From DASPJL01 sp035628645 (GTDB lineage Bacteria; Bacteroidota; Bacteroidia; Cytophagales; Cyclobacteriaceae): DNA of 54,064 nt. The stretch covers positions 1 through 54,064 of the forward strand of contig DASPJL010000054.1 in assembly GCA_035628645.1 (NCBI GenBank). Reading direction: 5' to 3'. The translations under genes and the position numbers were made by a program. The notes beneath the pieces are model-generated. The model searched no databases. It saw nothing but the letters and a program-made list of their open reading frames with translations, and was not told the origin of the DNA. Shown here one piece after another: positions 41,031 to 49,968 of this stretch; positions within the stretch are counted from its first letter, which is position 1; each line of letters opens with the position of its first letter.

Positions 41031-41497
41031 ATGCAATCATTAAGAATCCTGGCAATTGTTGCCGCAGCACTATTGGTATTTTCTTCTTGCGAGGAAGATG
41101 AAAAGCCTCAAAGCAAAACAAGTATTTTAACTTCCAAAAACTGGAAGATGACCGCTCAAACTGTTAATCCTGGATTTCCTATCGGCAATGGTGCGGTTAT
41201 CACAGATTTTTATGAGCAATTCTATGAAGATTGTGACAAGGATAATACCAGAAATTTAATGAGAACGGCTCCTATTCCGAAGATGAAGGTGCTACAAAAT
41301 GTGACAGCGAAGATCCTCAGACTATTCCTGGCTCCTGGGCCTTCAATACAGATGAAACTATTATATCAATAACTGAAGATTCTGAAACAATAAGCTTTAC
41401 TATTTTAGAACTTACCAACACCACCTTAAAAACCAAGCATACAGAAAAATATGAAGGCATCAATTATTCAGTGACAACCATATTTGAAAAGAAATAA
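41031..41497 (+). pseudogene. Frameshifted lipocalin-like lipoprotein
   Basis: The chosen start MQSLRILAIVAAALLVFSSC gives a type II signal peptide (lipobox FSSC). The frame is normal through GNGAVITDFYEQFYEDCDKD and then breaks at about 41250-41254 and runs into an early stop at 41372. In the next frame the family pattern resumes at once: KFNENGSYSEDEGATKCDS, PQTIPGSWAFNTDETIISIT and so on to a TAA at 41495-41497. Adding one A in the run AGAAATTT would restore one 156-residue protein. This could be a real inactivating deletion in a homopolymer or a sequencing or assembly error. The pattern (CDKDN.. KFNENGSY.. DEGATKCDSEDPQTIPGSWAF in part) resembles lipocalin-like lipoproteins of Bacteroidota. 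Confidence 0.75.
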
Positions 41498-41534
41498 ACA
41501 GGCAGAGGTTAAAGTATATTTTAAAAGTTAAAAA

Positions 41535-41578
41535 GGACAATTGCGAAGTGAAATCAAATCCACTTCGCAGTTTGTCTT
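41535..41578 (+). terminator. Hairpin terminator behind the lipocalin-like gene
   Basis: GCGAAGTG and CACTTCGC (about 41543-41550 and 41561-41568) make a perfect 8-bp stem that extends through GACAA/TTGTC with a small internal loop, followed by T-rich CTTTC. It lies about 40 bases after the stop codon of the frameshifted gene. Confidence 0.7.
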
Positions 41579-41599
41579 TCAGTATAATAATCTTGCCTA

Positions 41600-41839
41600 A
41601 TGATCAGAATTTTAAAAAAGATCATATCTTCAAATTTTATTGTAAGCGTATTGATTGTCGTTTCCGCAATTTTAAGTTGTATAAATAAAAAAGTGGATTA
41701 TATAGAACCTTATGCACTTATTTATCACAATTTAACACCGGAGAATTGCGAACAGGGCTTAAACGAAATACCAAATAATACTTCCAGCCGCAACAATTCC
41801 CACATCCGAGAATTCAATCGGTTCATCTATTGTCGATAA
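41600..41839 (+). CDS. Short putative lipoprotein, perhaps a remnant
   Basis: This is a 79-residue frame with a hydrophobic leader and a possible lipobox (VVSAILSC, C27). The mature part is about 50 residues with no recognised domain (EPYALIYHNLTPENCEQGLN). Its end overlaps the 3' end of the convergent FMN reductase gene by 17 bases. Without a clear promoter or homologue it may be a truncated gene or chance. Listed with low confidence. Confidence 0.35.
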   Translation: MIRILKKIISSNFIVSVLIVVSAILSCINKKVDYIEPYALIYHNLTPENCEQGLNEIPNNTSSRNNSHIREFNRFIYCR

Positions 41840-42365
41840 CTTCCGTAAGGGAAATAACCAGCCTTTCTATTTCCTTTGCTGTTTGTTCATCAGAAAATCC
41901 ACCTTTCTCATTCAATTTACTCCTTGCCCCTTTGATCAAGAGCCTGGTTGATTCTGTCATTTTTGCACCTACCGTTTTCATAATAAGGGTCAAGGATTCA
42001 AAAGCTTTCTCCCCCATACTTGAGGCTACAATAAGAGCGGTAGGTTTATCAAGGAAAATAGTGGTAGAAACTGTCCATTCAATGGCGTTTTTCAAAGAAC
42101 CGGGTAAGCTGAAAACATATTCCGGGGTACAAATTATAACGCCCTCTGCAGCTTCAATTTGCTTGCGGAAATTTTTAACATTCGTTGGTACTTCCTCTGT
42201 ATCGAGGTCAGGATTATAATGAGGTAAACCGTCAATTTCGTTGAAAATACACACCTCCATGGCTTCGGAATAAAGAGTGGCAATAAGTTTCAGGATAGCT
42301 TCATTTGAAGAGTTTGTTCTTGTACTCCCGGATATTGCAAATATTTTCTTCTTGCGGTTTGCCAT
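41823..42365 (-). CDS. NAD(P)H-dependent FMN reductase family protein
   Basis: The protein has 180 residues in a flavodoxin-like fold. The phosphate-binding loop for FMN is in ISGSTRTNSSNEAIL (about 11-25), the second FMN motif is CTPEYVFSLPGSLKNAIEW, and GEKAFESL follows. The family includes azoreductases, chromate reductases and quinone reductases; all reduce a substrate with electrons from NAD(P)H through FMN. The true substrate is unknown. It is cytoplasmic and probably dimeric or tetrameric. It stands alone between the two polysaccharide loci, and nothing suggests a role in glycan use. Confidence 0.92.
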   Translation of the reverse strand: MANRKKKIFAISGSTRTNSSNEAILKLIATLYSEAMEVCIFNEIDGLPHYNPDLDTEEVPTNVKNFRKQIEAAEGVIICTPEYVFSLPGSLKNAIEWTVSTTIFLDKPTALIVASSMGEKAFESLTLIMKTVGAKMTESTRLLIKGARSKLNEKGGFSDEQTAKEIERLVISLTEVIDNR

Positions 42366-42441
42366 TTTTTCAGTTGAATGCTCGAATTTAATTTATTTTT
42401 TACTTCAATATTTTTATGTTAAAAATAGGTTAATAGTCAGG

Positions 42442-42548
42442 GTGTAAAGAAAACTATGATCAGACTTCTGCGTCGCACTTCTTCTACACATTGATTTACC
42501 ATCGTAAATAATAATCAATGCCAACGTTGGCATTGATTGGCTTTTTTT
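42442..42548 (+). promoter_or_regulatory. Structured leader with terminator-like palindrome ahead of the HTCS gene
   Basis: Hairpin 1 is GTGTAAAGAA (42442-42451) with TTCTTCTACAC (42479-42489), pairing at about ten positions with one bulge. Hairpin 2 is a perfect 26-base palindrome (42513-42538), half-site AATCAATGCCAAC, followed by a T-run at 42542-42548. The HTCS start codon is only 37 bases further on. The layout is that of an attenuator or of a small RNA with its terminator; the palindrome could alternatively be an operator. No strong promoter was seen before it (TATTTTTA at 42409-42416 is one mismatch from the -7 box). Confidence 0.5.
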
Positions 42549-42585
42549 CTAATTTTAATGCTCTACCCTATTGAAAGCATTAATT

Positions 42586-45500
42586 ATGAAACATTTAACA
42601 GCCTTGTTGATAATCTTAAATCTTGCTTTTTCTACTGTATCATCCGGACAGCGGTATAATTTTTCGCACCTTGATATAAACAACGGGCTGTCTCACAATC
42701 AAATAAATTATATACTTAAAGACAGCAGAGGTTTTATGTGGTTTGGCACTCCTTCGGGATTAAACCGTTATGATGGATATCAATTTAAAATTTTCAGCAA
42801 CAAAGCCAATGACTCCACTACGCTGGACAACAACAACATCACCACTTTATTTGAGGGCCCTAATGGAAATATCTGGGTAACGACCAGAACCGGTTTGAAC
42901 ATTTACGATCCTCAAACTGAGTCATTCCTCCCCGAATCAAATTATCTTCTAAAGAAATACTTGCTAGACAGCGCAGCTATTTCACAAATTTACAAGGACA
43001 AACAGGGTTCCTATTGGTTTATCAGTTACAATGAGGGCATCACTTTTTATCCAAAATCAGGAAGGTCGGTCAAACTTAAACATAACCCAAAAGACAGTAC
43101 TACGATTCTTTCCGATGAAGTTTCCTGCATAACACAGGACGTGAAAGGAAACTATTGGGTGATCCATAGAAATGGTGCACTAGAAAAACTGGACGCCCAA
43201 ACTCATAAAGTAATTTACCGCAACGAGGGCATAAAAAGCAGTCTCGGCAATCAAAGTTTTGGCCATAACATCATCGCTGATAAAGATGGCGATCTATGGA
43301 TTTTTTCAACCAACAACAACTATGGGCTTTTCTTGTTTAAACCTGCCAATAATACTTTAACTCATATTCACAAAAACTCCTCCCCACTCAGGCTTAATAC
43401 CGACATTGTAAGAGGTGTGGTAGAAGATGACAAAGGCTTAATATGGATCAGCACAGATCATGGAGGAATAAACTTATTAGACAAAAAAAACCTTTCGGTT
43501 ACGTGTTTATTAGAGGACCCCAACAATGAAAAAAGCTTAAGCCAAAACAGTATCAATGCGATATACAAAGATGATGAAGGCATTATCTGGCTGGGCACTT
43601 TTAAAAAGGGAATTGATTATTATCATGAGAATATATTGAAGTTCGAACTCTTCAAAAATCAGGTGACTAACCCAAACAGCCTTCCTTATGACGATGTAAA
43701 CCGATTTGTAGAAGATGAAAATGGAAATTTGTGGATCGGCACAAATGGAGGGGGACTTATTTATTTCGACAGATGGAAAAATAGTTTTAAACAATTCCTG
43801 AGCGGGCCTGAAAAGGGAAGTTTAAAGAGCGATGTTATCGTCAGTTTGTGTATTGATTCAGATAAACAATTGTGGGTAGGTACATACTATGGCGGTTTGT
43901 ACAAATACGACGGAAAGGAATTTATTCAATATAAAAACGATCCTAATGATCCTGAAAGCATCAGCGATGATAACATCTGGGAAATTTATGAAGATTCTTA
44001 TAAAAACCTGTGGATAGGGACGTTAAGCGGCGGGCTTGAACTCTTTGACCGGGAAAGAAACAAATTTATTCATTATAAACTTGGGGGAATTAACTCCATT
44101 CATTCAAACTACATATCCTCAATTTTGGAAGACACCAATGGAAATCTTTGGATAGGAACTTCAGATGGAGTAGATGTTTGGGAAAAAACTTCAGGAACAA
44201 TTTTGCATTATGTCCATAAGGAAAAAGATACTACAACCATTTGTAACAATAACATTCTTTCCATTTTACAGGACAAAAAAGGAGATATGTGGATTGGGAC
44301 CAGCGAGGGACTGAATCTCCTTAACAAGGACCGGAAAGTAGTAAAAGTTTTTACAAGGGAAGACGGACTTCCACACAATTCTATTCTTACCATTTTGGAA
44401 GACAACAAAGGGAGCTTGTGGATCAGCACGCCCAAAGGCCTTTCCAACCTAATTGTTTCACAAAATGCAGATGAATCTTATTCTTACAGGATCAAAAATT
44501 ACAACGAACCGGACGGACTTCAGGGAAAAGTATTCAATGAAAATGCAGCGCTTAAAACCAGGAAAGGTGAACTGATATTCGGAGGTGTCAATGGATTCAA
44601 CATTTTTAGCCCTTCAAAAATTGAGGAAAATAAAAGGATACCTAAAATTATATTCTCTGATCTGCAGGTATTTAACAAATCTGTAAAAGCAGGAGAAAAG
44701 GTCAATGGAAGGATTTTACTTCCCAAGGCCATTTCCAAAACTTCAGAATTTATTCTCCGGCATGATGAAAATATCTTTTCCGTAGAAGTCTTAGCACTCA
44801 ATTATTTTCATCCCGAAAAAAACAAATACCAGTATAAGCTTGAGGGATTTGACGATACCTGGAGGAACCTGGAGGAAAGTTCAAGAAAAGTAACTTACAC
44901 CAACCTTGATCCGGGCGAATATATTTTAAAAGTAAAAGCTTCAAACAATGATGGGTATTGGAACAACACCGGCAGCAACCTTAAAATCAACATCCTTCCG
45001 CCTGTCTGGAAAACAAAAACAGCTTATGTTTTCTATATTATTCTGCTCATTGCTCTTCTATGGATTGCCCGAAAAATGATCATTGCGAGGGCAAGAATGA
45101 GGTTTACCATAGAACAGGATCGACAGGAAGCATTGAGGATTCACGAACTCGACATGATGAAGATTAAATTTTTCACCAATATCAGCCATGAGTTCAGAAC
45201 ACCTATAAGTCTGGTAATTACTCCTATCGAAAAAATACTGAAAACGATCCACGATCCGGATCAAAAAAGCCACCTTCAAGTTGTTCACAAGAACGCAAAA
45301 CGTTTGCTGAACCTTGTAAATCAATTGCTTGACTTCAGAAAAATGGAGGTGCAGGAAATTAAACTCAACTTATCGGAGGGAGATATCATTGATTATATAA
45401 AAGAGGTAATATCTTCCTTTTCAGACATCTCAGACAAGAAGAACATTAAATTCTCTTTCCACTCAAATGTTAAAGAGCTAAATACCTTTTTCGATCAGGA

Positions 45501-46713
45501 CAAGCTGGAAAAAATCTTATTTAACCTTCTTTCCAATGCTTTCAAATTTACGCCTGAAGGGGGAACGGTTTCCGTTGATTTGTCTCTTAAAGAATCAAAC
45601 GTCACTACTAAAGATCAACACCTGTCAATAAGCATCAAGGATACAGGAATCGGGATACCGGCGGAGAAACATTCAAAGATATTTGAACGATTTTTCCAGA
45701 ATGACTTACCTGGTAGTCTTGTAAATCAGGGAAGCGGAATTGGATTATCCATTACCAAAGAATTTGTAAAGATCCACGGAGGAAAAATCGCTGTCGAAAG
45801 CGAACCGGAAAAAGGAAGCTGTTTTATAGTAACTCTTCCGATAACGGAAATCAACAGTTTCGTAATAGCAGAATCAGCAGAGGGGGAAGAAATTGGCATT
45901 CAGAAAGGAAGCTCAAAAATAATGTTGCAGCAAGCCAGAAAAGACCCGCATAAACAAAATTTATTATTGGTAGAAGACAATGAGGACTTTAGGTTTTACC
46001 TGAAAGACAACCTGAAAACTTATTATAATATTACCGAAGCGGGGAACGGAGCTCAAGGATGGGAACAAGCGCTTAATGAAATTCCTGACCTGATTGTAAG
46101 CGACGTAATGATGCCTGAAATGGACGGCGTTCAGTTTTGCAAAAAAATAAGAGGCGATTTGAGGACCAGCCACATTCCGTTTATCCTTCTGACGGCCCGT
46201 TCGGCTGAAGAACAAAAACTGGAAGGATATGATGTAGGTGCGAGCGATTACATCACCAAACCTTTCAATTTCGAAATCCTGCATTCAAGAATAAAAAACC
46301 TGATAACGCAAAGGGACCTAATGCGAAAGTCCTTCAAAAACTTAATTGAAGTTAAGCCCAATGAAATAGAGATCGTCTCTTTAGATCAAAAGCTGATCAA
46401 AAAAGCAATTGACATCGTGGAAGCCAACATCTCCAATCATGAATTTTCAGTGGAAGATTTCAGCAAAGAAATCGGGATAAGCAGGGTTCATCTTTATAAA
46501 AAACTACTATCGCTGACTGGAAACACTCCTGTAGAATTCATAAGAATCATAAGAGTAAAACGTGCCGCAGACTTACTAAAGAAAAGCCAGCTCACTGTTG
46601 CAGAAATTGCCTATCAGGTGGGTTTTAACAATCCGAAATATTTTGCACGGTATTTCAAGACCGAATTTAACATGATCCCTTCTATGTATGCAAAGAAGTT
46701 TAAGGAGGAGTAA
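42586..46713 (+). CDS. Hybrid two-component system regulator (HTCS)
   Basis: The protein has 1375 residues from the ATG at 42586 (MKHLTALLIILNLAFSTVSS, a signal peptide); an in-frame TTG at 42571 adds only five residues and is not preferred. The periplasmic sensor has about 14 two-component propeller repeats (motif LWIGT..GL) forming two beta-propellers (about 30-735). A Y_Y_Y domain (about 745-805) and one membrane helix (about 811-830) follow. Next come a histidine kinase with H868 (NISHEFRTP), an HATPase, a receiver with D1173 (IVSDVMMPEMDG) and a C-terminal AraC-type HTH (about 1275-1373). Such proteins sense oligosaccharides in the periplasm and switch on an adjacent locus. The GH31-susC-susD genes next to it are its likely target. 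Confidence 0.96.
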   Translation: MKHLTALLIILNLAFSTVSSGQRYNFSHLDINNGLSHNQINYILKDSRGFMWFGTPSGLNRYDGYQFKIFSNKANDSTTLDNNNITTLFEGPNGNIWVTTRTGLNIYDPQTESFLPESNYLLKKYLLDSAAISQIYKDKQGSYWFISYNEGITFYPKSGRSVKLKHNPKDSTTILSDEVSCITQDVKGNYWVIHRNGALEKLDAQTHKVIYRNEGIKSSLGNQSFGHNIIADKDGDLWIFSTNNNYGLFLFKPANNTLTHIHKNSSPLRLNTDIVRGVVEDDKGLIWISTDHGGINLLDKKNLSVTCLLEDPNNEKSLSQNSINAIYKDDEGIIWLGTFKKGIDYYHENILKFELFKNQVTNPNSLPYDDVNRFVEDENGNLWIGTNGGGLIYFDRWKNSFKQFLSGPEKGSLKSDVIVSLCIDSDKQLWVGTYYGGLYKYDGKEFIQYKNDPNDPESISDDNIWEIYEDSYKNLWIGTLSGGLELFDRERNKFIHYKLGGINSIHSNYISSILEDTNGNLWIGTSDGVDVWEKTSGTILHYVHKEKDTTTICNNNILSILQDKKGDMWIGTSEGLNLLNKDRKVVKVFTREDGLPHNSILTILEDNKGSLWISTPKGLSNLIVSQNADESYSYRIKNYNEPDGLQGKVFNENAALKTRKGELIFGGVNGFNIFSPSKIEENKRIPKIIFSDLQVFNKSVKAGEKVNGRILLPKAISKTSEFILRHDENIFSVEVLALNYFHPEKNKYQYKLEGFDDTWRNLEESSRKVTYTNLDPGEYILKVKASNNDGYWNNTGSNLKINILPPVWKTKTAYVFYIILLIALLWIARKMIIARARMRFTIEQDRQEALRIHELDMMKIKFFTNISHEFRTPISLVITPIEKILKTIHDPDQKSHLQVVHKNAKRLLNLVNQLLDFRKMEVQEIKLNLSEGDIIDYIKEVISSFSDISDKKNIKFSFHSNVKELNTFFDQDKLEKILFNLLSNAFKFTPEGGTVSVDLSLKESNVTTKDQHLSISIKDTGIGIPAEKHSKIFERFFQNDLPGSLVNQGSGIGLSITKEFVKIHGGKIAVESEPEKGSCFIVTLPITEINSFVIAESAEGEEIGIQKGSSKIMLQQARKDPHKQNLLLVEDNEDFRFYLKDNLKTYYNITEAGNGAQGWEQALNEIPDLIVSDVMMPEMDGVQFCKKIRGDLRTSHIPFILLTARSAEEQKLEGYDVGASDYITKPFNFEILHSRIKNLITQRDLMRKSFKNLIEVKPNEIEIVSLDQKLIKKAIDIVEANISNHEFSVEDFSKEIGISRVHLYKKLLSLTGNTPVEFIRIIRVKRAADLLKKSQLTVAEIAYQVGFNNPKYFARYFKTEFNMIPSMYAKKFKEE

Positions 46714-46752
46714 GGAGGGGGTTGGAGGTATGAGGCGTGGGGTACGAGGATG
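46711..46752. repeat. GGAGGTATGAGG-type word repeat at the HTCS 3' end
   Basis: This G-rich run is made of GGAGGAG, GGTTGGAGGTATGAGG and GGTACGAGGA words and starts at the HTCS stop codon. It is one of the recurring intergenic vocabularies in this window, but this word type was not found elsewhere here. Confidence 0.45.
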
Positions 46753-47083
46753 TTAAAATTAGTGTCGTTCCTTTAGGAATCTTGTTGGCTATTCTCTTCA
46801 AGTGAATTTAATTGCATTTTCACCTATGCATTCTGAGTTCTCATGACGATCTTGAAAGCTTTGGGAAACCATACCAAAATCACCCCTAAATAAAAACAAA
46901 TCCGCACCTACAGTTAACATTTCATACCCTAGTTCGAAACACAATTACATCCTCCTTTTGCACTGCCTTTTTAATTTTGGTTTGAATGACTTAGGGCCCA
47001 TTCAAATAAAATTTTGAAAAGTTTTATACCCCAATCTCTTCTATAAGGGATATAAAAATGAGTCGCATTAACCTTTATTTAAA
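46714..47083. other. 370-base gap between the HTCS and GH31 genes
   Basis: It carries the word repeat and the 25-base repeat in its left third. TAATTTTG at 46972-46979 matches the -7 element and could be the promoter of the GH31 gene, with no good -33 TTG. No coding frame longer than about 20 codons looks real. HTCS binding sites would be expected here but cannot be recognised from the sequence alone. Confidence 0.45.
46763..46787 (+). repeat. Copy 2 of a 25-base interspersed repeat
   Basis: TGTCGTTCCTTTAGGAATCT followed by TGTTG matches the minus-strand segment at 28804-28828 at 22 of 25 positions. The centre TTCCTTTAGGAA can fold on itself. Confidence 0.6.
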
Positions 47084-49915
47084 ATGAAAAGATTTACCCT
47101 TTACCTTATTCTTTTTATTGCCTTTTCCTGTGATAAAAAAGAAAAGTATGAAAAGCTAAAAGATGGGATAATTGTTCACTTTGAAAATAAAAATAACGAA
47201 ACTGAGCAAATTCACCTTCAGGTCATTTCTGACAGGATCATTCATGTAAGGGCTACGCCTTCGGATTCTTTTTCCTTCAGGCCAAGTTTGATGGTGATTG
47301 AACAAGAACAAAAGATTGCCGATTGGTCGGTAAAAGAGGAAGACAATACGATTATCCTGCAAACGGATTTTATAAAAGCAAAGGTTTCTGCCATTACCGG
47401 AGAAGTAATTTTCACCGACTTAAATGATAACCTGTTCGTAGAAGAACTTAAAGGCGGAGGCAAAAAATTCCACCCCCTAAAAATTGAAAATGAGAATGGT
47501 TACCAAATAGTTCAGGTTTTTGAATCTCCAAAGGATGAAGCTTTTTATGGATTGGGGCAGCACCAGAACGATGTAATCAACTATAAGGGAAAAGATGTAG
47601 AACTTATACAATTTAATACCGAGGTGGCGGTCCCTTTTGTAGTTTCTAACAAAAATTACGGCATCTTATGGGACAACTATTCCATCACAAGATTCGGCGA
47701 CAGCAGGGAATTCAAGCAGCTGTCCGGACTTAAACTTTATTCAAAAGAAGGGGAAGAGGGAGGCTTAACTGCCATTTACTTTGACAAGAAAGATCCCAAA
47801 CAAATCTATATCACCAAAAAAGAAAATTCCATTGATTATGAATTTTTGGATGACCTTTCAAAGTTCCCTAAGGAATTTCCTCTTGCTGATGGAAAAGTTA
47901 CCTGGGAAGGAACATTAGCTTCTGATCTTTCAGGCAATCATAAATTCCTCATGACTCATGGAGGATATATCAAGGTCTGGCTGAATGGTTATTTGATCAT
48001 CGACAAATGGAGACAATGCTGGAATCCTAGTTCATCAAGATTTGAACTTGCTATGGAAAAAGGCAAAAAATATCCGGTGAAAATTGAGTGGATCCCCGAT
48101 GGAGGAGAATCCTATCTTTCACTCAAATACCTTGAGCCACTTCCTGACGGAATGCAGGACAAGCTTTGTTTTTCTTCGGAAGTAGCAGATCAGATCGATT
48201 ATTATTTTGTCGCCGGCAAAAACGCGGATGATGTCATAAGCGGTTACCGGACATTGACCGGCAAAGCGCCAATTATGCCAAAATGGGCAATGGGTTTATG
48301 GCAAAGCAGGGAAAGGTATAAAACACAGGAAGAAGTCCTTTCTGTAGTGGAAGAATTCAGGAAAAGGAAAGTACCTCTGGATAACATTGTTCAGGATTGG
48401 TTTTACTGGGAGAAAGACAAGTGGGGCAGTCAGAAATTTGACAAAAGCCGTTTCCCCGACCCCGAAGGAATGATCAATACCCTTCATGAAAAATACAACA
48501 CCCAATTCATGATCTCAGTTTGGCCAAAATTTTATGAAGGCATAGAAAATTATAAGACTTTCAATCAGAAGGGATGGCTCTATCCGAGGAATATTGAAAA
48601 CAATCAGAAAGATTGGATTGGTTATGTGTCCACGTTTTATGACGCCTATGATCCTAAAGCTAGAAATGCTTTTTGGGATCTTTTAAACAGCAGTCTCTAT
48701 AAAAAAGGTGTGGACGCATGGTGGCTTGATGCTACAGAACCTGACATTTTATCGAACAGTTCACTTGAACAAAGAAGACTGCTTCAGGGTCCGACTGCTT
48801 TAGGTTCTTCCTCAAGATATTTTAATGCTTTCCCAATTGTGAATGCCAAAGGAATTTATGAAGGACAACGTGAAGAGGATCCTAATAAACGGGTATTTAT
48901 CCTCACCCGGTCTGCATTTGGAGGATTGCAGCGTTATTCAGCAGCTACATGGAGTGGTGACATTGGCTCCAGGTGGCATGATATGAAAGCTCAAATTCCT
49001 GCTGGAATCAACTTTTCACTTTCAGGAATTCCCTATTGGACAATGGACATCGGAGGTTTTGCGACAGAAACGAGGTATTCAAACAATCCAAAAGGTGAGG
49101 ACCTGGAAGAATGGAGAGAACTTAATACCAGATGGTTTCAGTTTGGCGCTTTTTGTCCGTTGTTCCGTGTGCATGGCCAATATCCATACCGTGAGTTTTA
49201 TAATATTGCTCCCGAAGGTCATTTTGCCTACAAATCCATGGTATATTATGATAAGCTCAGGTATCGTCTTATGCCTTATATCTATTCCCTAGCCGGAAGT
49301 GCATTTCATGAAGACAACACCATTATGAGAGGATTGATGATGGACTTTCCACAAGATGAAAAAGCCTTAAATATTGGCGACCAGTATATGTTTGGTCCCA
49401 GCTTTCTTGTTAATCCGGTTTACGATTACAAAGCAAGGCACAGAAAAGTTTACCTTCCTCAATCCGGTGGATGGTATGATCTTTATTCGGGGGTATTTTA
49501 TACCGGGCAACAGGAAATAAATGCTGAAGCGCCGGTTGAAAGGATGCCTGTTTTTGTAAAAGCAGGTTCCATAATTCCTTTTGGGCCAGAGCTGCAATAC
49601 GCGATGGAGAAACCTGCCGATTCCATCACTTTATATGTTTATGCAGGAGCAAATGGCTCCTTTAAATTATATGAAGACGAGAACGTGAACTACAATTACG
49701 AAAAGGGCAAATTCTCCATTATTCCTTTCTCATATGATGAAGAAAACTCCACGTTAGAAATCGGAGCCCAGAAAGGAAGCTTTCCTGGAGAACTGAAAGA
49801 AAGGAATATCAATATTGTCTTTGTTCAAAAGGATAATTCGGTACCGTTAGACTTCAACTATCCTAAGGGAAAGCAGGTGAAATATACAGGAAAACCTGTC
49901 TCAGTAAAATTATAA
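47084..49915 (+). CDS. GH31 glycoside hydrolase with PA14 insert (lipoprotein)
   Basis: The protein has 943 residues. The leader ends with lipobox AFSC (C16), so the protein is membrane-anchored and possibly surface-exposed. An N-terminal beta-sandwich is interrupted at about 250-355 by a PA14 carbohydrate-binding module (VTWEGTLASDLSGNHKFLM...GGYIKVWLNGYLIIDKW, in part). The (beta/alpha)8 catalytic domain spans about 395-720, with nucleophile D549 in WWLDATEPD and acid/base D626 in WSGDIGSRW. C-terminal beta domains follow. The PA14 arrangement is known from GH31 alpha-xylosidases such as Cellvibrio Xyl31A and BoGH31A, so alpha-xyloside release (xyloglucan type) is a reasonable guess; alpha-glucosidase is the alternative. 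It lies 54 bases before the susC gene and follows the HTCS gene. Confidence 0.93.
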   Translation: MKRFTLYLILFIAFSCDKKEKYEKLKDGIIVHFENKNNETEQIHLQVISDRIIHVRATPSDSFSFRPSLMVIEQEQKIADWSVKEEDNTIILQTDFIKAKVSAITGEVIFTDLNDNLFVEELKGGGKKFHPLKIENENGYQIVQVFESPKDEAFYGLGQHQNDVINYKGKDVELIQFNTEVAVPFVVSNKNYGILWDNYSITRFGDSREFKQLSGLKLYSKEGEEGGLTAIYFDKKDPKQIYITKKENSIDYEFLDDLSKFPKEFPLADGKVTWEGTLASDLSGNHKFLMTHGGYIKVWLNGYLIIDKWRQCWNPSSSRFELAMEKGKKYPVKIEWIPDGGESYLSLKYLEPLPDGMQDKLCFSSEVADQIDYYFVAGKNADDVISGYRTLTGKAPIMPKWAMGLWQSRERYKTQEEVLSVVEEFRKRKVPLDNIVQDWFYWEKDKWGSQKFDKSRFPDPEGMINTLHEKYNTQFMISVWPKFYEGIENYKTFNQKGWLYPRNIENNQKDWIGYVSTFYDAYDPKARNAFWDLLNSSLYKKGVDAWWLDATEPDILSNSSLEQRRLLQGPTALGSSSRYFNAFPIVNAKGIYEGQREEDPNKRVFILTRSAFGGLQRYSAATWSGDIGSRWHDMKAQIPAGINFSLSGIPYWTMDIGGFATETRYSNNPKGEDLEEWRELNTRWFQFGAFCPLFRVHGQYPYREFYNIAPEGHFAYKSMVYYDKLRYRLMPYIYSLAGSAFHEDNTIMRGLMMDFPQDEKALNIGDQYMFGPSFLVNPVYDYKARHRKVYLPQSGGWYDLYSGVFYTGQQEINAEAPVERMPVFVKAGSIIPFGPELQYAMEKPADSITLYVYAGANGSFKLYEDENVNYNYEKGKFSIIPFSYDEENSTLEIGAQKGSFPGELKERNINIVFVQKDNSVPLDFNYPKGKQVKYTGKPVSVKL

Positions 49916-49968
49916 TTCCCACTTAAACAATTATCAAATAATCTATTATCAACTCTAACTCTACTTTT

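Noticed and set aside
42571..42585. TTG start of the HTCS gene
   Set aside because: A normal signal peptide begins at the ATG 15 bases later.
46714..47083. Possible RNA gene in the gap before GH31
   Set aside because: No tRNA, riboswitch or stable fold was recognised; only repeats and a candidate -7 box are supported.
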